The translations under genes were made by a program, and so were the position numbers. Shown here piece after piece: positions 23,350 to 34,736 of a stretch of DNA of 64,000 nucleotides. The notes beneath the pieces are model-generated. The model made no database searches and was not told the origin of the DNA. It saw only the letters and a program-made list of their open reading frames with translations. Every line of letters starts with the position of its first letter. Positions within the stretch are counted from its first letter, which is position 1. This stretch comes from Penelope pileata (lineage: Eukaryota > Chordata > Aves > Galliformes > Cracidae): positions 1,834,980 through 1,898,979 of the forward strand of contig WBMW01003830.1 in assembly GCA_013396635.1 (NCBI GenBank), written 5' to 3'.

Positions 23350-26300
23350 CTAGTGGGGAAAAAGTAACCAACAAATCACAACAGAGGGTGGCTGAATTAT
23401 TAGGGAACCATGGTCCTACTGTCATTTAATTAGCACGAACAAGCAACCTAGTCACTCTTTGGAGAACTGAAAACAGTATGAAGTGGAAATCCCAAAGGAT
23501 CTTACAGAATCACCCTTGTGCACAACTTGTGGTTTAGGATAGTTGAGTCTCCAAGAGATTGAATGACTTTCCCTAAGCTGAACAGTAACTCAAGTGGAAC
23601 AACTGAACCCTGGCTTACATTTCAGAGTCTACCACAGTGGTTTGTGCACAGTAAGAAACCATCCCCTTTTACTTCAATCAAGACAGTCTTAAACAAGCAA
23701 AATTTGGACTTGAGAATTATTACTTCTCAAAATTTAAAAATAATTTTGAAATAAAACTTAGAGACATGTCAGTGACCTTCCCATCTTCTCTATTTTTCTG
23801 AACAATCGTTAACACTTTTCCAATTTTAGTTCAGAATAAAAATAGCGTTTGTAGGGGAATTTTTGCTTTAAAAAGCCATGCATGAATTCCTCTCTCCTTA
23901 ATCACTATTCAACATGTTTTTTCTGTTTTCCAGGTTTCAGAGTCATATAGGATACCGAGTTTTATTTAGCTTTAAACAATTTCATAAAAAAATTATATAT
24001 ATAAATAAGTTACATTTTAGGCAATTTAATGTCAGAGATAGAAGTCATGGACAGAAGTGTACTGATGACAATTTTGTAATGCAGCATTCTCCAGCGACAG
24101 CAGCATTTCTGCTGCATAATCACCAATGGCATTAAATCCTGTAGAGCAACAGAGGAAGACTCCTTCATAGCTTTCCTAAAAACCTTTTAGTGTTCACTTA
24201 TTAACTGCCTTACTGTGGAAAATCAAATCCACCAGTTTTAATGTTGGTTTTAATAGTAACTGCATATTCCCTGCTGGCTTTCTCTACATGACATAATTAA
24301 CACATCTTCAGTGTCTGTCTCAGTTCAACATGAAGCAAGAGAGCCACACGCCCCAAATGATTTTTGTAAACATATCTCATACACTTTTCCAGTTAGTGAC
24401 TGTGAAACTGAACTCTTGCTGGTTAACATGTACTGCCACTTGGCAAGGTTATTAAGACAACAGCATTCAAACATTGGCCCACTGGTGAAGAAGCTGAGCT
24501 GTAGCAGGCTATGACTCTCTGAAGGTGACTTGCAATTGCAAGGGATGAATTTCAGATTGCAGTGTATTCCGTTGAAGAGAAGCATCAGCCTAAAATACTA
24601 GCACAAAATGGAGTCTCCACCAGTGGTCCTCAGAGGCTGGAAGCATTCTCAACACAGCAGCAGCTTTGGACTGGCTGTGGAACAGTCTCTTTACAAAGCG
24701 CTGGGCATAACCTTGTGCCTGTGCTCAAGAACTAAACAAGACTGAAGAAAGGTCCGGGACAAAGCAAGTTCAAGGGCTCCAAATTTCCTTTCCTTCCTCT
24801 AAAGAAAGAAAGGAAGCATGCCTACTGTGACAGCGTCCATACTGCCAAGACAAGCTAAGTTCCTACACAAGTTTTTATCAAAACCCTTTTTTAACCCAGA
24901 AAGACCTCCTGCTTGGTAGTGAAGTGCTTTAAATGCAAGATGTCTGTGAAGAGAGGGATAGATTTGAGCTCAGTTAAAATCTCAGCTTCAAACCACCAGT
25001 GTTTTAGTATGTGTTAATGCAAAAGCAGTCAAGCGCCGGTATCTCTCTAAGATCTCATTATTCCTTTGTGAACTTACAGGCTTTTCCCTTAATGAGGAGA
25101 AACTGAGAAGCCTGTCTCCACAGTAAACTCACAAATATCAGTAAACAAAAAAGAGGACCAGAGTCACTGCAGAAATACTTGGTTCATGAAAATTAAAGCA
25201 AGTTCTGGCCATCCAGCTTAACCAGCTGACATGGGCACAGATACTTCACAGCTATGCTTGGCACCTCCCTAGCAGGTCTGCACAGCAGACACAGCACAGC
25301 TTGCCCCAGGGCTTCTCCCAGACTAGTGTTTCATTTGGCCCAGAAATTCTGGGGGCTGGATTATATGGGTTGCTGCGCTTATGAACACTGAGGGAACTAG
25401 TAAATTACATGGATCAATACTGAGGCTATTATGCTCTATCTTTAGTGTTCCACAAAATTGTGGAAGCAGCTCCTGCCTGAGAGGGAAAAGTGACTTTTTA
25501 TGCTGAAATATATTTTCTGCACTTTACTACATTCCAAACCAGAATGTGTCAGTCCCATGAGACAGCTGGTAAGTGAATAGCATCCACTTTATAGCACATC
25601 AGCCTTACTTAAGCAAAGCTCACTCTCTCAGGAAAGATGATACAATGTCTTTTTTGTTCAGCAAAAAAACAGTCACTGTGAAACAGTAAATCACATGAAA
25701 GCAGCACGTAATTCACTGGAAGACATTTAGAATCATAGTACAACTTTACATCTATGTCAGAAAGTCATCAAAAAACAAAGCCTCTGCAAGCAAAGAGAAG
25801 GAAAAAAATATATAGTATTTGTCATTGTATGACCTCATGACATTTTGTGGACTTTGGGTAATATCAGATTAATCGCAGTGGAACACATCAGCAAAACTGA
25901 TTTTGCATCGTTAAAGAGAAAAGCATTAGACCTAAGATAAAAGAGAGCCTCTTCAGTGAGCTGCCTGAAACTCAAACAGATCCTCATACTGGTGTCATTT
26001 TGATGTTTATGAAGGTTACTGCTTACATTTTCTCTACTGCTATTTTTTCCATTTTTATGCCCATCTTCTGTCTTAGAATGCTAAGCAGGGGGATTAAAAG
26101 GTCATCACTGAAGAGCTTGTCTCATATTTTTGGCTTCTTCTAAGAAAGAAACATCATAAAACTCAGAAAAAAGGCTTCCCTAAACTGTTTCCCTCCTAAT
26201 TTCAATATCCAAGAATTTCAGATAAATTAAGGTCTAGAAAATTCTCAGGCCTCCCGATAGACATTGATGTTTCCACATCATTTAATGACAAATAAAATGT

Positions 26301-27141
26301 TTTTGGCACAAATAAAAAGCACTGTAATATCTCCTGAATATCCCTTCAGAGCATACGAACAGAAGAAGTGTCTAACACTTGCAGACCTACTTACTGACCA
26401 ATGACCCCTTTGTGAGTTTGCCTAAGAGTAACAGAGAGCTTTCTGTCTCTTGAATGCCTAGGGAAAAGAGGTCACAGGCTGCCTTTCGGGTATGACAGTA
26501 CTCCAGATTTTCTTGTAAAGCTGACAACTCGCTACAGATGAATTGCACAGATCTTGCATGAGAACTCACTTTGGCGAATGAAATAGCATTTATTTGGCCA
26601 CTGAGTGACCACAGATGAGCTCCAAATCAACAAACATGAATTGACTGTGGACAGTGAGGTCACAAACTGTATCACTGTAGGGTTACATCCCTACCTCACA
26701 GAGTGATAGACAAACATTTTAAGTTCTGAATTCAGATTGAGGGAGAAGTATCAAGGACTTTGCCTAGTCAAGCATTCATCTAAGTTCACAGGGTGTCTTG
26801 GAGATCCTGTTCACTGCTCTAGCAGTGCTATGGGTGACAACAGTATATGCCTTATTGCCACTGTTTCTTTTCATCATTATAAGCTTTGGAAATGTTACCA
26901 AAGGAAAAAAAAAAAGGCAAGCATAAGACGTAACTATCATAACTATAAGGTATGGGTAGAGAATAAGGCATGTAATCAGCTCCTGACCCGTCAGCAGATT
27001 TTCACAGTATACTGGTGACCATCACCTTTTTCTACTTTTTTCTTTCGCTGTAGTATGTTTCCTCTTCCAATCTTCTGACAGAAAGAAACATATCCTTTGT
27101 TTTTTATTGGATTTCTTTAGCAAAAGAGCCACAATACTCAC
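23350..27141 (-). other. WDFY4: WDFY4 intron w16/w17
   Basis: Intron of about 3.8 kb. I see no coding or RNA feature; a short TA-rich spot lies near 23990-24005 and an A-run near 26907. Confidence 0.8.
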
Positions 27142-27300
27142 CTGTCTCAGGTTTAGACGTTTCACTTTGTCTTTGACCAAAGAAAGTTCCCAGACACACA
27201 CAACCGAGCTTGCTCCAGATGTGATTATAGTAGTTGCTGAAGGACACACAGCGCAAAGGCACTTTCCCCAGTCTGCCATGCACTCAAATGTAGTCATGTT
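27142..27300 (-). CDS. WDFY4: WDFY4 exon w16 (WD40 repeat)
   Basis: A phase-0 exon of 159 bases, acceptor CATACAG and donor ACAG|GTGAGT. It encodes NMTTFECMADWGKCLCAVCP, then TIITSGASSVVCVWELSLVK and LRQ. The segment TSGASSVVCVWEL is a WD-repeat strand shared with WDFY3/4. Confidence 0.96.
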
Positions 27301-28765
27301 CTGTATGAGAAGGCAGCTGTCAGCCAAATACTCATCTGGTGATACCATGCATTTATTAATACCAAACAGCAGATTTAATTTTCAGAACTCAGTCTCCCTT
27401 TCTCCAAGCCCAGGAAAGAAAAGCTCATCTTATCCCACATCTCTACGTTGACAACACAACTGCATATAACATATGAGGACTAAGAATCTAGTCTATCAAA
27501 TACTGTTATTGTGCACTTTGTATTTGTTGCAGTTTCTAAGGAGTTAAACAGGAGGCATTACTTTCAGAGAGACCTATGTACATGCACACACTGTGGCTGC
27601 ATGCAGCTGTTCCATCCTCTGGGGCAAAACAGGAAGGCTGGATAAAGGTCAGTGTCTTAGGACACCCAAGTTCCAACCCCTCTTGTGCTACAGACTTCCT
27701 ACATGGACTCAAGCAAATTCCACCACACAGTGACAGCATACAAACATCCAAAGTAGATGGAAAAAAAAAAAAAAAAAGCTCAGATTGTGACTGCCACCAC
27801 TAACAGAGTTAGTGCCAGGCTGTCACCTTCCTCCTACTTGGACTGAAAAGCCAAAGCACTAAATTCCATTCTGGACCAACCGCTTTGCTAGGAGCACCCA
27901 AGCTGGTCTAAACCAAGCTCAGGACTATCGCACACTGCTGCAATTACAGCACAAACATCCTTCCACTCACATTCTGCATAATTTGCAATATTGAAATTAA
28001 TGGGAAAAACTGTGATTTTACAGGGCACAGAAAGTAAAATAAATATCATAGTTTTTTCATGTCCAGTGACTGTGGATTATGTCTGTAAAAACATAATGAT
28101 GTGGTATGCAGGGATACCCAAGCCAGCACTTTGCTGAATGACATATTCTGCTGTTTTGGTATCCAAACTAACTTGCACATCTTTGTACAACATCACATTG
28201 TCCCAAACAAACCCCAAATCAGTGTGTTCATAGTAGAGAAAAAATGATTCTGTCCAGTACACTAGCCAGCACGGTGGTAACACAGATGCTCGATTTTTAA
28301 CAGAAGAAGTAAGAGTATTAACTTTCTAGAATAGGAGACATTATTACATTAAATGAATGCACTGGGCTAAGCTTGGGAGCCAGAGGGGAATTGACAGATG
28401 GTCCCATCTAAATTCCAGCAGAAAGTTCTGCACAATGAAATTTCTAATCATAGGCCAGGAGACCTTGTATTGTCCTTACGACCTATTAAATGAGGTTTCT
28501 CCTTCATTGTGACAAACAACACAATCACTTGAAGGAAAGCTCGAGATCATTTAGAGGGGAAATGCCACATTTTTCAGCAGTGGAATGACTTTGTACTCCA
28601 TTGGAACACAGTTTGAGTTTCCTCAAAAAGCCTGAATCCAAAGAAGTACTGTACAGCACCCTCCAAAATCAGCTCCCCCACAACCTCTGAAAAGGGTCCC
28701 CAAACAAGCCAGAGGCCACTACATAACATCTATTTTTGAAACACTTCGCCTTTTTCTTAATTTAC
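27301..28765 (-). other. WDFY4: WDFY4 intron w15/w16
   Basis: Intron of about 1.5 kb with an A-run at 27761-27777. No gene-like content is visible. Confidence 0.85.
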
Positions 28766-28923
28766 CTTCTCAGACCCATAGTTGCCGAAGCAGCAGGTGA
28801 AGTCTTCAAATCCCCAGCAGAACGTTTTGTTCCAAAGAGGAGGAATCAAAACTTTATTTTTTTCAACAGCCAGAATGCCTTTCTCAGTATGAACGATGTG
28901 TCCAATAGCTCCCTTGGGAGGGT
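28766..28923 (-). CDS. WDFY4: WDFY4 exon w15 (link from BEACH to WD40)
   Basis: 158 bases, donor GAGAAG|GTAAAT. After two bases that complete an aspartate codon it encodes PPKGAIGHIVHTEKGILAVE, KNKVLIPPLWNKTFCWGFED and a short end at NYGSEK. The acceptor at 28924-28925 (TTGTCAG) is the only AG nearby that keeps the frame. Compared with mammalian WDFY4 as I recall it, about ten residues are missing at the junction (see findings). Confidence 0.93.
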
Positions 28924-29869
28924 CTGACAACACAGAGAACAAATTTCATTCTGTTGTTTTAAGAACACTGACGTTAACTTACTGCCTTTCATGGCTTTGT
29001 GGTGAGGCTGGCAAGCCCCACAAATGGGCTAAGTGAGCTGTGGCTAGGTCCAGAGACAGAAACCCACTCTGCCACTGGGATTCCAGACAAGAGTGGAAAT
29101 TCCTCTCTTGAATAAATCCATGTAGAGGGAGAGACTGGCTCCAAAGAGGGGGGGGGGAGGATTTTTAACAGCGTTGTCACTAAGCATCTTTTCACAGGCA
29201 GACTGCCTTGTACCATGAACCAGACATGCAGGGCACATCACCAACAGCCTCTGTATTACAGCTACAGGAGCCTGCTGGCCCCACAAGGGTGTGTGATGTA
29301 AACACCACTACCATGGGACGAAAAAGTATAATGCATTGAAATTTTCCAGGCTTCTTCATGTTGAGAATAATAGACTAAGATAAAGATGAAGACAAAAGAT
29401 TTGAAGATCAAGAGGCAGGGAAAGAGAATAGTTACTTTGCTGATGAATATAAAAAGAGATAACGAGAAGGGAAAACAGCAAGTGTTGTTTTGATTTGACA
29501 TATTCAGAATGCCTAAGATAGAAAAGATTTAGGTGTCATTAAAAAATTATTCTAAACTCCACAAAAGAAATTTCAACATTTCTCTTGAGTATCAAAAATT
29601 TGAGTGGTCCTGTGTGGGGCCAGGAGCTGGATTGAATGATCCCTGTGGGTCCTTTCCAACTCAGAATATTCTGTGGTTCTGAGTACTTTCAATGCCCACT
29701 CACGATACACACATACACAAATAACTTGCAGAAGAGATCTTGGGGGTACCAACTCACGTCAACTCACACAAGGCCATGTGACTATTTCTGTTCTCTTGAA
29801 AACAGATTCACCCCCTTTGAGAAGTCTGCATTTAGTAGCTCAGAAAATGGAACACAGCCCCTGTTGCAC
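28924..29869 (-). other. WDFY4: WDFY4 intron w14/w15
   Basis: Intron of 946 bases containing a G-run at 29149-29157 and a short CR1 3' end at 29598-29681. Confidence 0.85.
29598..29681 (+). mobile_element. CR1 retroposon, short 3' end
   Basis: GGAGCTGGATTGAATGATCC, GGTCCTTTCCAACTCAGAAT and ATTCTGTGGTTCTGA match the last about 80 bases of CR1. It is severely 5'-truncated and diverged. Confidence 0.8.
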
Positions 29870-30017
29870 CTTTTACTGTAACTGGTGAGAGCTTCAGGTT
29901 TTGCAGGCTGCTGATGAATGGAGGAAGAATTCCACTTGCTTGAAAGGACAGCACTGCTTCTCTTCCCGATGAACTTTTACCCTGGATATTCCTGGATGGA
30001 TGTGGCTTAGTGAAGAG
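29870..30017 (-). CDS. WDFY4: WDFY4 exon w14 (end of BEACH domain)
   Basis: 148 bases, acceptor TGTTCTAG, donor AAAAG|GTGCAA in phase 1. It begins LFTKPHPSRN, completing the BEACH signature GQIPKQ|LFTKPHP, and then runs into a variable serine-rich linker ending SLQNLKLSPVTVK. Confidence 0.93.
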
Positions 30018-30504
30018 CTAGAACAAAGGAATGGCAATGAAAAATGAATCTCTATCAGCCGAGTTGTGCAGGAAACATCTGTTTAAATCATTAATCATAT
30101 ACTCCAGAACTGTCATATACAAACCTCTTAATTAAAGTAAGATCATCTTATGCTTATTATCACATTTTCATCAGACTACATCCCTTACTGAGATAGGAAG
30201 CTAGTCCCAGTGATTCAGAAGAGAGAAGACTATTTGTCTGTACTCAGCCGCAGACTAGCAGTTACTCATGTGACTGTACTGAAGGAGCAGAACCCAAACT
30301 TGATACCACAACTGAACACGTATATGACAACACCAGTGCAATTAGAAAGTGGAGTCACACAATCCGGAGAACTCTACAGAGCATATTTCAGCAGATTTAA
30401 CTCAAAGACCATCTCTGACCTAAGTTTCTTCTTTTGCTTTTCAGTTGGAATACTGATCAAAATAAATTATGCTCTCTGCTTTTCCTCTCATTATAAAGTG
30501 ATAC
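30018..30504 (-). other. WDFY4: WDFY4 intron w13/w14
   Basis: Intron of 487 bases. The plus-strand open frame at 30210-30533 overlaps the w13 edge and is accidental. Confidence 0.85.
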
Positions 30505-30717
30505 CTGCTTTGGTATCTGTCCGAAGTTACTGATAAAACCGAGGATGGTGCTCTTAATCAGAGGATCTTTGATGCTGTTAAGGTCCATCTTGTCTCCATA
30601 AAAGTAAGGGTGGTAGGTATTAACTGCTTCCACAGCAGCTGAGCCATGTTGCTTGTGGCCAAAAATCAGGTCTATCCAGCGATGGAGGTGTGCACTGACA
30701 TAGTCACTTTCAAGTGC
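30505..30717 (-). CDS. WDFY4: WDFY4 exon w13 (BEACH domain)
   Basis: A phase-0 exon of 213 bases, acceptor GGTTTCAG and donor AAGCAG|GTATCA. It encodes ALESDYVSAHLHRWIDLIFG, HKQHGSAAVEAVNTYHPYFY and, at its end, GFISNFGQIPKQ. The WIDLIFG-KQ-G-AAVEA motif is among the most conserved in BEACH domains. Confidence 0.97.
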
Positions 30718-33700
30718 CTGAAACCAAAGAAAATTAATTCTGTAGAGCACATTGTAGATAGTACTCCCTGTTCCCTGCTAGAGATACATTCTCTGCAGCA
30801 CTCACTGGCAAGCAAGCTTTCACATTTTCAGTTCTTCCAGCACAGTCCTTCTCAGCACCTCCTCACAAAATCCCCACTGCATCCCCATAGGAAAAGGGAG
30901 GACAGAGCACAGCATACTTGACTTAGCAGGCACCAGTTACAATATCCTCAAAGGAAACACAAGCAGGTTCTACTAAGCAAGGTACAAGCACTCCACAGAA
31001 GCACTCCAGAGATTTTAGCACATCGTCCAGTTTCCAACATACATTAAAGCCTGCGCTATCATGTGCTATCATTCCTTCATCAATAATGTTACTGACACAA
31101 GATGCTTTAAACAAACCTCTCCCACTTTTTTTTTTTAAGCATTTGGTACAGCGTTTTGGCTTTGTAGACAATCCACAGGTGATTTAAGGCATTAGTCTAT
31201 TTGTAAAAATAAGCCTTAGTTATGAATCACACTAAGCAGCAGAGACTAATTGAAAAGATACATTTAACTATACATTGGAAGGAAGATATCTAGCAGAGAG
31301 GCTTTAAGTTGAGCTTGAAGGATATGGTATGAGAGGGTACATGCCACAAACCAGCTAAGAGTATGCAGAGCTTGGAGTGAAATGGCAAGGGGTGCCACAA
31401 GCCAAGACAGGCAGAGCAGGAAGGGGTTTCCAATAGCACCCCCAAGACAAGCATTGGCTATTTTTGCCTGACCAGATCTGCCGCTCATAGGCACGTGGAT
31501 TAACATAACCAGAAGAAATTATTACTATTGGAGATGATTGTAAGAGATGCTACAAGGCAGTAGCTTGCCAGACTCAGACAATCTCACAGGCAGTGGACTC
31601 GAGTTTCAGTTGAACCTTTTCCCATCTCCAGATTAGTCAGCCTTACCTACGAAGCTTCACTAAACACTATTGCCCCTGCCATCACCTGCAATCACTGAGT
31701 CTTTGTGCATTCCCCAATGGCCTTGCCCAATGATTCAAGCACCAATGTTAAGCATTATTAAAACTACTTTTCTATCTCCAAGTCATTTGACTGTATAATA
31801 CTCCCTGATGCTCAGTTAAAGGTCTCCCAAGCAGACCATCCTACCCAAAGCACAGCAGATATAAACATGCTAATGGGATCCAAAACAATGGCTCATTTCA
31901 CAGAGCAGTGAGATCAATGCAGCTGGGTTTAAATGACCCTGCCCACAGATAAGATGCTCACAGGACAGCTCAGAGAACAAGCACAACATACAATTTGTCC
32001 CCTGCAAATAACAAGAAAACACTTATGAACTGACTCAGAATTCATCATTATTAATAAAAGCAGTTAGTGCATGAATTACAAACTGTAAATTTTGCCTGGC
32101 ATCACTGCCAGGGCAAAATAAAGCAACCAACAGAGTTGCAACCGTGCAGCAACTCAGTATTTCACTGAGCTCTGTGACATGCCCAGCAAGAGAGGGAGAA
32201 TTGAAGTCTAGAAAGAGAGCAAAGAAAATTACTTTATGTAGAATGGATTCCTAATGTATTAGACATGAAAAAGGGAGCTACTCACAGTTTTATTTCAAGA
32301 ATAATTATTTGCTCACATATTCCTTAAAGAAATAGCCAGGCTTCACAACAGTGTTGACCTGGATCTGTTTAGTGCTGCAAACTCTGTGAAGCCTTCTGAA
32401 AATTAGCATGATACTAGTAACAAGCACATCTAGTTTTGCAGGTGATTTCAGAGAAGAAAGAAGGCTTTGCATTATAGAGTTCAAGATGTCTAACTCTTCA
32501 CCTCAGGACTCGATGAAACTTTCCCAGGCAGGCTAATCAACTAAATTTCCAGGGCAAGATTCCTTGCACCCTCCTGTGTAACATCTGGTGCTAGCTATGG
32601 TTGGAGAGAAAATACTGGACTGACTGTACTTGAGGTCTGATCAGGCCTGGCAAATCATTAAGAATATGAGTCTATAAGCATGATTTTCACTCCCTAAACT
32701 GCTCCTATTTGAGATTTCAATTAATTTGTACAAGTCATGTGGCTTAATCATCTGTGCCGATGTTATCAAACAGTGCAGCTCAGTGGAAGCAGGTCTGCAG
32801 AACACAACAGCTGGTAGAGAGGGCCCAGTACCCACATTATGTGCACTGTGGGGTCTTTACTTCAAATTAGATCTAGCCTGCTCCCTCAGGCTGAATGCCA
32901 CTAGTGGCAGGAGCATACCTTAGGTGCACAAGTGGAGTACAGCTTTTGGTTTTGTTTCATCCAAAACTAATCTAGTTAACAATCAGAGATCTCTTTAGAA
33001 TGCGAATGAAAGCGTGTTATGGGGGGGATGATGGACAGATCATTTCAAAACTACACCCCTGCTCCAAACTACTAGGCTAAAGCAGATGGTCCCATTGTAT
33101 CTAAGTGTCCTCAGAGTGGCCAGTGTTACACAAGCAGTAAGGAGCAAAGCTCAGTACTTTACATCCAAACAAGCTAGAATGTAAAACAGACCATGCCTCC
33201 CTATTCTTTTCTTTAAGAAACATCAGTAGAAAATTGCAGCAGCTCTCAGGTAGCTATGGATTTGTCTTCAGTATCTCTGTTAGGGAAGGACAGTGTCATT
33301 TCCATATTTAGCGAACTGGAGGACAGAGATTAAGCACCTTGGAAGGCTACAGAGCGAGCACGAGACAGAGCAGAGGAAGAAACCAGAGCCTCACACCTAC
33401 ATACTTTATTTGAAGTCACAGAGGAACACCAAGGAACAGTTACATGTTTGACTGCAGTAGCAAAAACCTACATGTAACGGGTAACACTGAGCTGCTTCCC
33501 TGCAAGGGATGGGACTGGGCACTCCTTAGGCTCAGCTCTTCATTTTGGAGATGATTGTACTTCAGCCAGCACACCCACCATGCACACAACACTTCCAACA
33601 AGAATCTCCTTCCTCATAGTAGATGAGTAGCCTAACTATTTGGGTCTAACACTTTAGTTGGTGACTTCAGGACTTCAGCTGTGGCCTTTAGGATTTCATT

Positions 33701-33751
33701 TTTGGTGAGACTCAGTTCAGCACTACAACCCAAAACTTGATATTCACTGAC
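30718..33751 (-). other. WDFY4: WDFY4 intron w12/w13
   Basis: Intron of about 3 kb with no repeats or genes that I can recognise. Open frames here are short and overlap on both strands. Confidence 0.8.
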
Positions 33752-33843
33752 CTGTCTGTGCAGAAGAATGAATTTATGGGGATCTCCATCTGCCCAAGGC
33801 GGGAGCTGCACATCTCCCAGCACTGTTCCATCCTGCATGCAGC
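33752..33843 (-). CDS. WDFY4: WDFY4 exon w12 (BEACH domain)
   Basis: 92 bases, acceptor TTCCTGCAG, donor GACAG|GTCAGT. It encodes (G)CMQDGTVLGDVQLPPWADG and DPHKFILLHRQ. GDV-LPPWA-GDP-KFI-HR is a core BEACH motif. The exon opens with two bases of a glycine codon shared with w11. Confidence 0.96.
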
Positions 33844-34582
33844 CTGCAGGAATTAAAGGAAGAATTAAAAACAAGAATCACACGTTGCAAATAGGAACAG
33901 TTTTTGCAAAACAGTGAAGTCAAGGGAAATTTAGGTCATTTTCAAACACGCAATTTCAGGTTCTGCACTGAATATGGTGTCATAGAACACTGCAGAATCT
34001 CCTTGGATGTCTGATCTAGTAATAAAGCACTGAGAAGATATAATTAATACAGTAGAAATATGCATGTTCTCAGCACAAACCATTTTAGCCCTGAATGTAA
34101 ACTCAGACAAACTTGTTGATACAACTTTCTTCTTATACATAATCCCATTGGACTAACTGCCAGATATTCCTGCTAAAGCAGCCTCTAGGAAGGATTTCGT
34201 TCTCAACTCCATTGCAGTCTGTTTCCTTTCAGAAGGTAAGCATAAATTCTCTAATCAGGACACAGTGTTGCACAACTGGATGATCTAAGTTAAGGCTCAG
34301 GTCCAGGACTGCAAGTTTCTTTACAGTGCAGCAGTAAACAGATTCAGGTGATTGGGTTTACCTACTGCAAAGTCTCTCTGGATATTTGTTCTCTATCACT
34401 GAGATTCTGGTGACTTTTTTAGGTCCCTCCATCTGATTGCATTCAGGTCAAGTTCTGGATCTTGTTATCGGCAGATTTTAAAAAGATTTTTCATCATTAC
34501 CCATTTAGCAACCAATCCATCTCCAAAAGACAAATTAATATACGGTTCATAGCCATAGAAGTGAAGCCCTTCCAGCACTTAC
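33844..34582 (-). other. WDFY4: WDFY4 intron w11/w12
   Basis: Intron of 739 bases; nothing else is seen. Confidence 0.85.
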
Positions 34583-34736
34583 CAAGCTCAAAGTGATTGG
34601 CATTGGTGAGGAACTCCGGCAAGTAGAAGAATTCAGGGATGAGCTCTCTGACATCACTCATATTGTCCCTTGATGCTGATTCCCACGTGCTCTTGACACT
34701 GTGAAACATTCTGTCTGCAACATCAAAACTCCCGCC
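34583..34736 (-). CDS. WDFY4: WDFY4 exon w11 (BEACH domain)
   Basis: 154 bases, acceptor ATTTCACAG after a T-rich tract, donor GCTTG|GTAAGT. It encodes GGSFDVADRMFHSVKSTWES, then NMSDVRELIPEFFYLPEFL and TNANHFEL. FD-ADRMFHS and DVxELIPEFFYLPEFL are hallmark BEACH sequences. Confidence 0.97.
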
